Origin: an uncultured Treponema sp.
GTDB taxonomy: Bacteria > Spirochaetota > Spirochaetia > Treponematales > Treponemataceae
Length of the DNA: 25,994 bases
Assembly: GCA_937885175.1 (NCBI GenBank)
Contig: CAKZZO010000039.1
Location: forward strand, 1 to 25,994
Direction of reading: 5' to 3'
Shown: positions 1-9,123 of the stretch, piece after piece
Layout of the letters: the number at the start of each line of letters is the position of its first letter
How positions within the stretch are numbered: the first letter of the stretch is position 1
Position numbers and translations under genes: made by a program
Notes under the pieces: generated by a model
Told to the model about the DNA's origin: nothing
Seen by the model: only the letters and a program-made list of their open reading frames with translations
Database searches by the model: none

Positions 1-131
1 GCTCAACCGCGGGGCTTGCTTGACACGCTGCAACGGTAGCCTTTTTGCTGCACATGCATTTCATTTGTCCAGCCGATATGCAAGCACGATATCTATAATG
101 CGTTTGCCCTGTGAACAAAAGGGCATATATA
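1..131. other. upstream spacer before smc, no gene seen
   Basis: I see no convincing coding sequence here. The short open frame from about position 20 runs through the smc promoter and has no protein character. A small dyad pairs TGCCCT (106-111) with AGGGCA (121-126). The 18 bases at 94-111, which begin with a TATAAT-like hexamer, recur exactly on the opposite strand at 25940-25957. The upstream gene lies outside the window. Confidence 0.4.
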
Positions 132-160
132 TTGAAATCAAAAGAGATTCTCGTTATAAT
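132..160 (+). promoter_or_regulatory. sigma70-type promoter of smc
   Basis: A TTGAAA -35 box (132-137) and a perfect TATAAT -10 box (155-160) are separated by 17 bases. The predicted transcript starts near 167, giving a leader of about 30 bases that carries the GAGGA ribosome site at 184-188 before the GTG start of smc. Confidence 0.75.
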
Positions 161-195
161 GATAAAGATATAAAGTTGTTTACGAGGATATGTGA

Positions 196-3100
196 GTGTT
201 CTTAAAAAGTCTTGACATACACGGTTTTAAGTCATTTGCCGACAAAACCCATGTTGAATTTGCAGACGGCATTACAGCCTTGCTCGGTCCAAACGGCTGC
301 GGCAAAAGCAATGTCGTGGATGCGGTAAAATGGGTTCTGGCAGAAAATAAAGCAAAAAATCTGCGCGCAGGTTCCATGGAGGACGTTATCTTTAACGGAA
401 CCGAAAGCCGTCCTCCCCTTAACATCGCCGAAGTAACCCTCACAATCTCCAACGAAAACGGCCTGCTTCCGCTGGAAGACTCAGAAATCGCCATAAAACG
501 CCGCCTATTCAGAGACGGAACAAACGAATACTTCATCAACAACCGCCAGGTAGGACCTACAGAAATCCGCCGACTCTTTATGGACACTGGTGTTGGTAAA
601 GCGGCCTACTCCGTTATGGAGCAGGGAAAAATCGACCAGATTCTTTCCAGCAAGCCTGAAGACCGCCGCTATCTTTTTGAGGAGGCAGCCGGTATCAGTC
701 GTTCCAAGGCGGAATGTGCTGAGGCAGAACGAGAACTGGAGCGCACCCGGCAAAATCTTGCCCAGATAGAAGTGGCTTTGGTAGAGAACAAGCGCAGTTA
801 TGAAACGCTCAAAGTCCAGAGCGAAAAAACGATAAAATACCGCAAGCTTAAGGAAGACATCTTCAACTACGAACTGGACATCCAGCTCCTAAAGCTCAAG
901 GACTTTACCCAGAACAAGGCCCGCCACGAAAACGCGCTCAAGGAAACGGAAGAAAAGCGCAATGCCGTGCAGGAAGAAATTCAGCAGATTCTGGACACGC
1001 TTACAGAAAACAACGATAAAATCAAAGACCTGCAGAACAAGATGACTGAGCTGCAGCAGGAACTGGTAAAGATTCAGACCGATAAAACCGGCAAGCTGGA
1101 CATGGCAAAGCAACTCAATTTGCAGGTTGGCGTCATCAAGGAAAAAATCGGTCAGCTGGAAGTCCACAAAAAGGCTATTCAAGACCGCATTGATGACCTG
1201 AACGAAGAAATTGATGAGCAGGAAGCAGACTTGCATGCAAAGACCAAGCAATTGGATGACGTGCAGAAAAACATCAATTCTTTTCAGGAAAACATCACCA
1301 CGGCCTCCAGTCAGATTGACGAAAACCGCCGTCGTGCCGATGAAAGCGCGCTGGAAATTGAAAAACTCAACGATGAACGCGCAGACTTTCAAAAAGAACT
1401 CACGGCAATTACGGAAGACATCGTAACCGAACTGGATGCAAAACTCCGAGACTCAGGCTTTTCCTCAGCAGAAAGCAGCAAGGCAAAGGAGCAACTTACC
1501 GCCGCTATCGGAAAACTCCGCATTTATGCCGACGGTCGCAAGAACATTTTCTCCGATTTTGCGGCAATCAAGGGACACTCGGAAAGCGAATGTACTCAAT
1601 TTGCCTCCGATGCCGTAAGCGCACTGGAAGAAATCGCCTCCCTTATCAAGAACATTGAAGATGCAGTAGAAAACTATGCCGCCACCATGCCGGCTTTTAT
1701 TGACGAATTCCTTTCTCCTGAAGGCATCATCACCAAAAAGCGGGAAATTGACAACAAAATCAGTCAAAATGCCCAGAAAATCGTGACGATTCAGGAACGC
1801 ATCACCGATTACCGCAATCAAAACACCGATTTGGCGGGAAAAATTGACGAATACAAAGAAACGCTGGCAAAACTCCGCGTAAATGAAGGCACCATGCGGG
1901 CCCAGATTGATGCGGCAAAACAGCAGGCAGACATTCTCCGCCGTTCCCTGGCCAGCGAACAGAGCACCCTTCGTCAGACCGAAGATGATTTGTATGCAGA
2001 ACAGAAGCGTCAGGAAGAATTTGACGACCAGATTTATGAGATTCAGACTGCCCTTGCACAAATTGAGGAACGGGGACGGGAATGCGTTAAAAACATCAGC
2101 GACCTGAATGATGAAATCGACAGGTGCAATTCAAGCGTAAGCGGAAAACAGAATGCCCTCCGCAAAAAACAGGAAGAACAGTCAAAGTATCAGAGCCAGT
2201 ATGAAAGACTCACCCTTGATCTGGTTACCAGCGACAACGACATCAAGAACATCAAGCAGAACTTTATCGACACCCACTCCCGCGACCTCATGGAATTTGA
2301 GGAACGCATGTATAAAATCAACACACCTGCTGTACTTATCAGGGAAAAACTGAACGGAGCCAGAGAGGAACTGAAATCACTGGGTCAGGTAAACTTGATG
2401 GCTCCCGAAGAATTTGGCGAGCAGAAGGAACGCTACGAAAAGTTACAGGCAAGTTTTGACGACACCAACAAGTCTCTGGAAAATCTTATCCGCGTTTCCG
2501 AGGAAATCAAGTCCAAATCAACCGAAATGTTTTTGGACACCTACAATAAAATCAAGAAGAATTTCCACAATATGTTCCGCCGCCTCTTTGTGGGTGGACG
2601 GGCAGAATTACGTCTGGTTGACCCGCAGAACGTGCTTACAACCGGTATTGATATTCTGGCACAGCCACCGGGAAAAAAGATGGAGAATATCGCCCTGCTT
2701 TCCGGCGGCGAAAAAACCATGACCGCCGTTGCCCTGCTTTTTGCAACCTATCAGGTACGTCCCTCACCCTTCTGTCTTTTGGACGAGATTGATGCTGCTT
2801 TGGACGACAAGAATGTTTCCAGTTTTGTACAGGCCCTGCGCTCATTTGCAAAGCTGTCTCAGTATATTGTGATTACCCACAACAAAAAGACTGTTATGGG
2901 TGCACGAACCATGCTGGGCGTTACAATGGAAGAAAGCGGCGTAAGCAAAATCATTACCATGCGCCTCGATCAGGAGCCGATAAAAGACGACTTTGAGGAA
3001 AGCGAAGAATTTATAGAGGAAGACGTGGAGCCGGAAACCGACGTGTACATTCCTCCACGGCCGGCAAAACGCATTCACAATCCGGACGGCACTATAACTG

Positions 3101-3312
3101 ACCCCGAGATTGAATTGCGTAAACTTGCCGCAAAGAAAGCAAAGGCAGATGCCAAGGCTAAGCTGGAAGCCGACAAAAAAGCAGAGGAACTGGAAAAAGC
3201 CGCAACCGCTGAAGACAAAAAAGCAATGGAAGCCGCTGCCGCCCAAAATGAAACAGACACTGCTGAGGCTGCCCAGGAAAGTGAAAATTCTGCAGGAGTA
3301 ACCGAGGCATAG
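196..3312 (+). CDS. smc: chromosome segregation SMC ATPase, noncanonical hinge
   Basis: SMC proteins are ATP-driven dimers that organise and separate the chromosome, usually with ScpA and ScpB. The N-terminal head has Walker A GPNGCGKS (31-38) and a Q-loop region around 141-150. Long coiled coils run from about 165 to 405 and 515 to 780. The C-terminal head has signature LSGGE (835-839) and Walker B LLDEID (861-866), followed by a His-containing switch in VITHNKK. At 1038 residues it is shorter than the usual ~1180. Residues ~410-515, where the glycine-rich alpha/beta hinge belongs, are instead helical-looking and lack the hinge glycines. The last ~100 residues are a Lys/Ala/Glu-rich tail. 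The GTG start is chosen because GAGGA lies 7 bases upstream and the product begins with the typical MFLKSLDIHGFKSF. First gene of an operon with the next two. Confidence 0.95.
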   Translation: MFLKSLDIHGFKSFADKTHVEFADGITALLGPNGCGKSNVVDAVKWVLAENKAKNLRAGSMEDVIFNGTESRPPLNIAEVTLTISNENGLLPLEDSEIAIKRRLFRDGTNEYFINNRQVGPTEIRRLFMDTGVGKAAYSVMEQGKIDQILSSKPEDRRYLFEEAAGISRSKAECAEAERELERTRQNLAQIEVALVENKRSYETLKVQSEKTIKYRKLKEDIFNYELDIQLLKLKDFTQNKARHENALKETEEKRNAVQEEIQQILDTLTENNDKIKDLQNKMTELQQELVKIQTDKTGKLDMAKQLNLQVGVIKEKIGQLEVHKKAIQDRIDDLNEEIDEQEADLHAKTKQLDDVQKNINSFQENITTASSQIDENRRRADESALEIEKLNDERADFQKELTAITEDIVTELDAKLRDSGFSSAESSKAKEQLTAAIGKLRIYADGRKNIFSDFAAIKGHSESECTQFASDAVSALEEIASLIKNIEDAVENYAATMPAFIDEFLSPEGIITKKREIDNKISQNAQKIVTIQERITDYRNQNTDLAGKIDEYKETLAKLRVNEGTMRAQIDAAKQQADILRRSLASEQSTLRQTEDDLYAEQKRQEEFDDQIYEIQTALAQIEERGRECVKNISDLNDEIDRCNSSVSGKQNALRKKQEEQSKYQSQYERLTLDLVTSDNDIKNIKQNFIDTHSRDLMEFEERMYKINTPAVLIREKLNGAREELKSLGQVNLMAPEEFGEQKERYEKLQASFDDTNKSLENLIRVSEEIKSKSTEMFLDTYNKIKKNFHNMFRRLFVGGRAELRLVDPQNVLTTGIDILAQPPGKKMENIALLSGGEKTMTAVALLFATYQVRPSPFCLLDEIDAALDDKNVSSFVQALRSFAKLSQYIVITHNKKTVMGARTMLGVTMEESGVSKIITMRLDQEPIKDDFEESEEFIEEDVEPETDVYIPPRPAKRIHNPDGTITDPEIELRKLAAKKAKADAKAKLEADKKAEELEKAATAEDKKAMEAAAAQNETDTAEAAQESENSAGVTEA

Positions 3313-3316
3313 TCTG

Positions 3317-3682
3317 ATGGATTTTGATACTCTGGGTGATACAGTCCGAGATTTCATACATGAAAAGCCGCTGATTTCCGCAATGATTGGCATATTCGTC
3401 CTGCTTTTTTTTGCGGCAATGGTAATCCTCATGATTCAGACCTCAAAGCCTGCGGCTTCCGCCCAGACATTCCGCACAGAGCCTTTCTCTGCTGATGCAA
3501 AACTCTTGATTCCCGCTGCACCCGAAGGTGAAAAAGACTACTATCCTTCCCGCAGAATAAAAAACGCATGGACAGAAGAAGATGTAGAGCCTTGGTTTAC
3601 CAAGCCCGATGAAGAAACGCTGAAAAATCTGGAAAAGGCAAACGATGCTATTGTTTCTGACATTATAGGAGCCGCACCGTGA
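3317..3682 (+). CDS. small single-pass membrane protein of unknown function
   Basis: This is a 121-residue protein I do not recognise. It has a short charged N-terminus, one strong membrane helix at about residues 19-41, and a hydrophilic C-terminal part with an acidic segment near EEDVEPWF. It starts 4 bases after the smc stop, with GAGG at 3303-3306 inside the end of smc, so it is probably translated from the smc transcript. Its stop overlaps the start of the next gene as TGATG. Topology, with the short N-terminus inside and the tail outside, is an inference. Confidence 0.75.
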   Translation: MDFDTLGDTVRDFIHEKPLISAMIGIFVLLFFAAMVILMIQTSKPAASAQTFRTEPFSADAKLLIPAAPEGEKDYYPSRRIKNAWTEEDVEPWFTKPDEETLKNLEKANDAIVSDIIGAAP

Positions 3683-5457
3683 TGAAAAAATTTTGTTTTA
3701 TGATGTCGGTCACATGCTTGCTTGTGCTGGCGGGATGTGGAACAACAAAAAGCGCGGCGGCAGATACGGTAGCGCTTGCTGACAGTTCGCCACAGACGAA
3801 TACGCCCGACTCTCCCGCACAGTCTGACAAAAACGGTCAGGAGCAGGACACAAATACCGTTTCAACACAGAGCGACAAAGCCGAAAGCGAACAGAATGCA
3901 GAAGAAAGTCTTGAAATGGTAGCCCAGGAAGACGTGATTCAGGCAAAACCTGTGGAAGATGACGAAATGACAGATTCAAGTCACGTAAATGAGCCGGAAG
4001 TATTGGACGCTCCTGCGGTAGAATACGATACCAGCACCAATCATGCCTTGGCAGAAAACGAAGCAGAAGCCCAGGGAACCTCACCCGTGCAGCAGACAAG
4101 TGGCAATGGGGTGACGCAGGCAGGCAGCAACGAGCAGACCCTGAAGAGGAATACCAACGGACAAGTCCAGCAAGCAGCGGCAGAAAGCACCGATGTACAG
4201 GCATCTGGCAGCATGGTGACAAACAATGACCTGACACCGCAGCCAGAAACTCCTGCCCAGTCAGGGGGAAGCCAGCCATCTCCACGGTCTCCCCATGCAA
4301 GCGCGGCGGAAACGCTCAAAACAAATGAGACGACTGCCCCAAGGCCATCAAGTCAGCCGCTTTCACCGCAAAACACGCAGACTGCCGAAGCAGAAAGCAT
4401 GTCTCCCCCAAATGCGAGTGCAGTTACCGCCGCTTCCGCTGAGGACGACAGTGCATCAAGCGAAGCAGAAGCCGCAGTAATTCCCCTTGCAGCACAAAAG
4501 GCAGTGCCTTCACGCTCCGTAACCATAAAGAACAATCAGTATCTGGATATTGTCTATCCTGGAAGCGGCTGGGTCTATCTGGGTGAGGCAGAAGAAAACC
4601 GTGACCAGAAAAAGCAGCCGATTTTCAGTTATTTTGGACGAAAACTGGGTACTGCTGACACCACCTTTACCCTGCGTTCCCGTAAGAGTGGCACAACGCT
4701 CCTGCACTTTTACAAAAACGATGCGCTCACCGGTCAATACATTGACGACTATCTTGCCGTAACCATCGAAAATGAAAGTGCCAAGGCAGGAGTCCGTGCC
4801 TCTGCCCCAGCCTATGCAGAAGTCGTCCCGCCAAAGCCGACCCGACAAACTCGACAGTCCTATGAAAACATCGTTTCCACTCCAATGGCTGCCGCAGGGG
4901 AAAGCGCAAATCAGGCTGCAACAGGAAATGAAAACACAGAGACTGCGCAGGTTGGACAAAAGGCAGAGGCAGACAGCAGACAAAAAACTGCGTCTTCTTC
5001 AACTTCCCCCACTCCCGCTCCTGAAGACAAGGGGGTAAAAACGGTCATACAGACAACGGAATCATCTCCTGCAGGTGACTCAAAGACAATCTCTACGGCA
5101 CCCTCCTACGGCGGTACTCAGAACACATCAGACACTTCTTCTGCAACTGCCTCACCGACAAGTGAGGATGAAAGCAATTTGGATTTGCTGGAACAGGCAA
5201 AACGTTCTTATGCCGCCCAGCAGTACGAAACGGCTCTGGATCAAGTGCAGCGATACTTGCAGGATGCGAGCAGCAAAATTGACGAGGCACTCTTTTTGCA
5301 AGGTCAGATATGGGAAGCAGAATCCAGTGTCAAGAACATTCGCTCGGCAATCGACTCCTATGAGTCGCTCACAAAAAATTATCCCATGAGTTCACTCTGG
5401 GGAAAGGCAAACAACCGAATCATTTATTTGAAGCGGTTTTATATAGAAATTAGATAG
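3682..5457 (+). CDS. large low-complexity lipoprotein with C-terminal TPR-like domain
   Basis: About 591 residues. It begins with a lipoprotein signal peptide ending LVLAGC, with lipidated Cys at residue 19. About 250 residues of Ser/Ala/Thr/Gln/Glu-rich, probably disordered sequence follow. Then comes a compact, aromatic- and glycine-rich domain (about 276-375, containing YPGSGWVYLGEAEE), a second disordered linker, and a C-terminal helical segment of about 95 residues that resembles tetratricopeptide repeats (SYAAQQYETALDQVQRYL). The architecture suggests an envelope-anchored scaffold or a tether that holds a TPR module away from the membrane; no specific role can be assigned. AGGAG at 3667-3671 serves either the GTG at 3679 or the ATG at 3682. 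I prefer the ATG, which is coupled to the previous stop. Last gene of the smc operon. Confidence 0.85.
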   Translation: MKKFCFMMSVTCLLVLAGCGTTKSAAADTVALADSSPQTNTPDSPAQSDKNGQEQDTNTVSTQSDKAESEQNAEESLEMVAQEDVIQAKPVEDDEMTDSSHVNEPEVLDAPAVEYDTSTNHALAENEAEAQGTSPVQQTSGNGVTQAGSNEQTLKRNTNGQVQQAAAESTDVQASGSMVTNNDLTPQPETPAQSGGSQPSPRSPHASAAETLKTNETTAPRPSSQPLSPQNTQTAEAESMSPPNASAVTAASAEDDSASSEAEAAVIPLAAQKAVPSRSVTIKNNQYLDIVYPGSGWVYLGEAEENRDQKKQPIFSYFGRKLGTADTTFTLRSRKSGTTLLHFYKNDALTGQYIDDYLAVTIENESAKAGVRASAPAYAEVVPPKPTRQTRQSYENIVSTPMAAAGESANQAATGNENTETAQVGQKAEADSRQKTASSSTSPTPAPEDKGVKTVIQTTESSPAGDSKTISTAPSYGGTQNTSDTSSATASPTSEDESNLDLLEQAKRSYAAQQYETALDQVQRYLQDASSKIDEALFLQGQIWEAESSVKNIRSAIDSYESLTKNYPMSSLWGKANNRIIYLKRFYIEIR

Positions 5458-5519
5458 GTTGACTGCGGTATGCGGAAAACCTAACGACCGCTCACGCGGA
5501 CTTTTTATGGGAGATTTTT

Positions 5520-6239
5520 ATGAAAACAAAATCATTTTTCGTGCTTGCAACAGCACTATTCGCACTTCTTTCTACATCATGTATCGTGCGCCAGTATCCA
5601 GCGGGAAAACGCACTGTCAGCGTTCGTGGCACAGGTTCCATTCCAGTGGATGCAGACCGGGCCATTATTGTCCTTTCCGTGATTACAACGGCAAAAGATG
5701 CGGGAACAGCAGCAAGCCAGAATGCAGACAAGATGAACAAAGTACAGGACGCAGTCATTGCGGCAGGCGGTTCACGGGATTCCATTTCCACCGAAAACTA
5801 TACGATTTTTCAGGAATACGACTATGTAAAAGACCGTCGCGTTGCGGGTGACTACCGTGTTTCAAACGAAATTAAGATTTACCTCAAAGACAAAAAACTT
5901 GCCAGCACCATTATCGACGCGGCAATCAAGGCGGGAGCAAATTCCCTTTCTTCCCTCACCTTCTCTGTCTCAAATCCAGAACTGGCAATCAAGCAGGCAA
6001 GAACGGCAGCAGTACAGAACGCACAGGAAGCGGCAAAACTGATTGCAGGCACAACGGGTTCGGAACTGGGCAAGGTGCTCAAAATTGAAGAAGTAAAGGA
6101 TTCGTACAATGCACCCCTTGCAAAAACCTACGGAAACGCCATGTTTGAATCCGCTGCAGCAGGAGACTCAAATACACCGGTGCAGAGCGGCAAAGTCAAT
6201 TTTACCGTTACGGTGGATGCAACATTTGAATTGAAATAA
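5520..6239 (+). CDS. SIMPL/DUF541 (YggE-like) lipoprotein
   Basis: This 239-residue protein has a lipoprotein signal peptide ending LLSTSC (Cys21). The rest matches the SIMPL/DUF541 pattern: an opening strand RTVSVRGTGSIPVDADRAII, a helix rich in Ala/Asn/Asp (ASQNADKMNKVQDAV), the segment SISTENYTIFQEYDY, and a closing beta segment VNFTVTVDATFELK. Family members such as YggE are periplasmic or outer-membrane linked; their activity is poorly defined and some relate to oxidative stress. GGGAG sits 7 bases before the ATG. The 60 bases before it contain only weak dyads and no clear terminator, so readthrough from the smc operon is possible. Confidence 0.85.
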   Translation: MKTKSFFVLATALFALLSTSCIVRQYPAGKRTVSVRGTGSIPVDADRAIIVLSVITTAKDAGTAASQNADKMNKVQDAVIAAGGSRDSISTENYTIFQEYDYVKDRRVAGDYRVSNEIKIYLKDKKLASTIIDAAIKAGANSLSSLTFSVSNPELAIKQARTAAVQNAQEAAKLIAGTTGSELGKVLKIEEVKDSYNAPLAKTYGNAMFESAAAGDSNTPVQSGKVNFTVTVDATFELK

Positions 6240-6278
6240 AAGAGAGAAAACAGTAAGATAGATTAAAGGACAAAAGAA

Positions 6279-7607
6279 ATGCTTGACTACAAATTTATCA
6301 AAGAAAATCTGGATGCGGTAAAGCAGAATATCGTAAACCGCAATATGCAGGCAGATGCAGACCTCGTGGTAAAACTCTATGATGAGCGAACTGCACTTAC
6401 AACGGAATTACAGACCTTGCAGCAGAAGCGCAATGAAAATGCTGCCGCAATGAAGCAAAAACTGGACAATGACACCCGTCAGAAATACATCGCAGAGGGA
6501 AAGGCTCTCAAAGACAAGATTGCCGACATGGAAAAACATCTTGCCGAAGTAGAAGTAAAACTTGACGAAGCCGGCCGCCAGATTCCCAACATGGCTCATC
6601 CTGACGTTCCCGTTGGAAAAGTTGATACCGAAAATCTGGAAGTCAAGAAAGTTGGCACTCCCCGCAAGTTCGCCTTTAAGCCCAAAGACCACGTAGAACT
6701 GGGCGAAAGCCTTGATTTGATTGACTTTGACCGAGGAACAAAGGTTTCTGGACAGAAATTCTACTATCTCAAAAACGAAGCGGTATTTCTGGAAGAAGCC
6801 CTGATTATGTATGCCCTGAACATCCTGCGTAAGCATGGCTTTACCACCTTCATCACGCCGGATGTCGCCAGGGAAGAAATCCTTAAAGGCATCGGCTTTA
6901 ACCCCCGCGGAAACGAAAGCAATGTCTATGCAATCGAGGAAGAAGGCACTTGTCTCGTTGCGACAGCAGAAATCACGCTGGGCGGCTTTCATTCAGATGA
7001 AATCCTCAAAAAAGAAAGCCTGCCGCTCTTCTACTGCGGACTTTCGCACTGTTTCCGCCGCGAAGCAGGTGCAGCAGGTCACTTTAGCAAGGGATTGTAC
7101 CGCGTCCATCAGTTTGACAAGGTGGAAATGTTCGTATACTGTCTTCCAGAAGACAGCGACAGGATTCACGAAAAACTGCGTCTGATTGAAGAAGAAATTT
7201 TCAGCGGACTGGGACTGCCCTTCCGTGTTGTTGATACCTGCACTGGAGACCTTGGTGCTCCTGCCTACCGCAAGTGGGATTTGGAAGCATGGATGCCCGG
7301 TCGCGCAACTGCGGAAAGTCCTGACGGAGACTATGGCGAAGTAACCTCAACGTCAAACTGTACTGACTACCAGGCTCGCCGCCTGAACGTCAAGTATCAC
7401 GATGATGATGGAAAGAACAAGTATGTGCATATGCTGAACGGAACGGCCGTTGCTGTTGGTCGTGCCATGCTTGCAATTTTTGAAAACTACCAGAACGAAG
7501 ATGGTTCAATCACTGTTCCGCCGGCACTGGTTCCCTTCTGCGGATTTGATAAAATCGGCCCAAAGAAGGAAATTGCTGACCCGGTTTATCACACGGTGAA
7601 AAAGTAA
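6279..7607 (+). CDS. serS: seryl-tRNA synthetase
   Basis: Charges tRNA-Ser (and tRNA-Sec where present) with serine in the cytoplasm. The N-terminal ~110 residues form the long helical arm that grips the tRNA variable loop (KEN...YDERTALTTELQTLQQKRNE). The class II catalytic core shows motif 2 at FRRE (259-262), a GDLGAPAYRKWDLEAWMPG segment, the SNCTDYQARRLNVKY segment, and motif 3 at NGTAVAVGRAMLAIFENYQ with Arg395. The length of 442 residues is normal. AAAGGA lies about 9 bases before the ATG. The next gene follows with no gap. Confidence 0.97.
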   Translation: MLDYKFIKENLDAVKQNIVNRNMQADADLVVKLYDERTALTTELQTLQQKRNENAAAMKQKLDNDTRQKYIAEGKALKDKIADMEKHLAEVEVKLDEAGRQIPNMAHPDVPVGKVDTENLEVKKVGTPRKFAFKPKDHVELGESLDLIDFDRGTKVSGQKFYYLKNEAVFLEEALIMYALNILRKHGFTTFITPDVAREEILKGIGFNPRGNESNVYAIEEEGTCLVATAEITLGGFHSDEILKKESLPLFYCGLSHCFRREAGAAGHFSKGLYRVHQFDKVEMFVYCLPEDSDRIHEKLRLIEEEIFSGLGLPFRVVDTCTGDLGAPAYRKWDLEAWMPGRATAESPDGDYGEVTSTSNCTDYQARRLNVKYHDDDGKNKYVHMLNGTAVAVGRAMLAIFENYQNEDGSITVPPALVPFCGFDKIGPKKEIADPVYHTVKK

Positions 7608-8729
7608 ATGCCAGAAAAAAACACTTCAACCCGCGGTATATTTCTGCTTCTCCTCTTTCTGAGCGCAATTGCAGTAGGTGCAATCTTAAAACTAACGGCA
7701 TCAGTTGTACTGCCGGTTGTTGTGTCCGTGCTGCTTTCTCTTGTGTTTTATCCTATTATCAAAAAACTCAATGAAAAGCTGCATTTTTCCTGGTGGTTTG
7801 CCATTCTCGTAGTCTTTATCGTTTTTTTTGGACTTATTGTTTCCCTGGCAAACATCCTCACAACGGGATTCAGCTCAATTATGGAATCCCTTCCTGCCTA
7901 TGAAGAACGACTGAACACGATTTATGCCCGCATTGCCGAAGAATTTAAGGTTGAGGTAAATACGGATATGACCTTTGTAGAAAACATGTGGAGTCATATT
8001 TCAATCCGAAACACCATAGGTAAATATGCGCTGAGTTTTACCAACATCATTTACAACTTTTCCCGCAATCTGCTTTTGGTTGTGCTTTTCTCCGTCTTTT
8101 TGCTCGCAGAAATGAATGCCACCAAGGAAAAAATCCGTAAGGCCTTTGAAGAAGAAGGCACTGAATCGGAAAAAGTAAAGGAGATTGCCCGTAATATCGT
8201 TACTGACGTTACCCGCTACATTTTCATCAAGTTCATCATGTCGGCGGCAACCGGTACACTGGTAACCCTTGGATGCCTGATTGTACATCTAAAGTTTCCC
8301 TTGGTGTGGGGATTTTTGGCATTTCTGCTTAATTTCATTCCAACCTTTGGCTCTATCATTTCCGGCGTTTTAACCGTTCTCTTCGCATTGGTGCAATTCT
8401 ATCCCTCATGGGGTATAATCATCTATGTTGCGGTTTTAATGCTTGCTATTAACATGATTATCGGAAGCATTATAGAACCTCGTGTTCAGGGGCAAAACCT
8501 TGGCATATCTCCCTTCATCATTCTGGTAAGCCTGTCCCTCTGGGGCTGGATGTGGGGATTTGTGGGCATGCTCATTGCCGTTCCCATCATGGTAATCATC
8601 AAGATTATCTGCGAAAACATTTCATACCTCAAACCCATTGCCATTCTCATCGGCGGCAAGCCCAAAGAAGAAAAAGAAGCGGCTACAGAGAAAACGAGCG
8701 GCGGCACTCCGAAAGATAAAACTAATTAG
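7608..8729 (+). CDS. AI-2E family (PerM/UPF0118) transporter
   Basis: A 373-residue polytopic membrane protein. It shows the family layout: paired helices near the N-terminus (FLLLLFLSAIAVGAILK and VVLPVVVSVLLSLVFYPIIKKL), a helix at about 60-80, a soluble helical stretch, then a C-terminal block of helices with the typical segments LNFIPTFGSIISG and IEPRVQGQNLGISPFIILVSLSLWG. Members export small molecules; AI-2 export was shown for one E. coli member and Na+/H+ antiport has been reported for others, so the substrate here is open. The C-terminus is Lys/Glu-rich. The ATG abuts the serS stop, so translation is probably coupled. Its last 8 bases overlap the 3' end of the minus-strand frame below it. 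Confidence 0.9.
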   Translation: MPEKNTSTRGIFLLLLFLSAIAVGAILKLTASVVLPVVVSVLLSLVFYPIIKKLNEKLHFSWWFAILVVFIVFFGLIVSLANILTTGFSSIMESLPAYEERLNTIYARIAEEFKVEVNTDMTFVENMWSHISIRNTIGKYALSFTNIIYNFSRNLLLVVLFSVFLLAEMNATKEKIRKAFEEEGTESEKVKEIARNIVTDVTRYIFIKFIMSAATGTLVTLGCLIVHLKFPLVWGFLAFLLNFIPTFGSIISGVLTVLFALVQFYPSWGIIIYVAVLMLAINMIIGSIIEPRVQGQNLGISPFIILVSLSLWGWMWGFVGMLIAVPIMVIIKIICENISYLKPIAILIGGKPKEEKEAATEKTSGGTPKDKTN

Positions 8730-9123
8730 CGAGAGAAATAAGATTTTCTGATCTATTGCAGACATCTTTATACCCTGTAATTCCATTATTATCTGTTTGA
8801 GTACTGATATAAGGAGTATCACCTGCACCAAGATCTTTTAAATAGACGCCTGACTCGCCCCTTTCCACACAAAAATACTTTTTGTCACCAAGACAGAATT
8901 CTGCCCATTGTCGATCTGTCAAAGCTAATTGGGCAGTTTTTTCAATTCCGGCATAAGTATTATTAAAATCAGAAACAATATCATCATCCATATACCAATA
9001 TTCGTCTAAATCATCTCTAAGATTCTTAAATTTAAAAAGACAATATTTTTTTAGTGTAATTTCAAAAGATTTCTTCTGCAGTTTTCCATAATCAGTTTTT
9101 ATATACGCTTCATCAAGAGCCTC
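8722..9123 (-). pseudogene. in-frame coding remnant behind the stop of the PilZ-like gene
   Basis: Directly after the TAA (9124-9126) of the upstream minus-strand gene, the same frame stays open for 133 codons and reads like protein: an N-terminal part containing KKSFEITLKKYCLFKFKNL, then QLALTDRQWAEFCLGDKKYF and a Gly/Asp-rich tail. There is no start codon with a ribosome site. The first in-frame ATG (8991) would give 89 residues but has no purine-rich site before it. The stretch at 8990-9120 is clearly AT-richer than its neighbours. It may be the 3' part of a gene whose 5' end was lost, a product of stop readthrough, or a short real gene. I recognise no family. Confidence 0.4.

Noticed and set aside
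20..205. Plus-strand open frame at the window start
   Set aside because: It runs through the smc promoter and ribosome site and has no protein character.
5459..5851. Plus-strand open frame of 130 codons
   Set aside because: It overlaps the SIMPL lipoprotein gene in another frame, has no ribosome site, and its product is His/Arg/Ser-rich without domain character.
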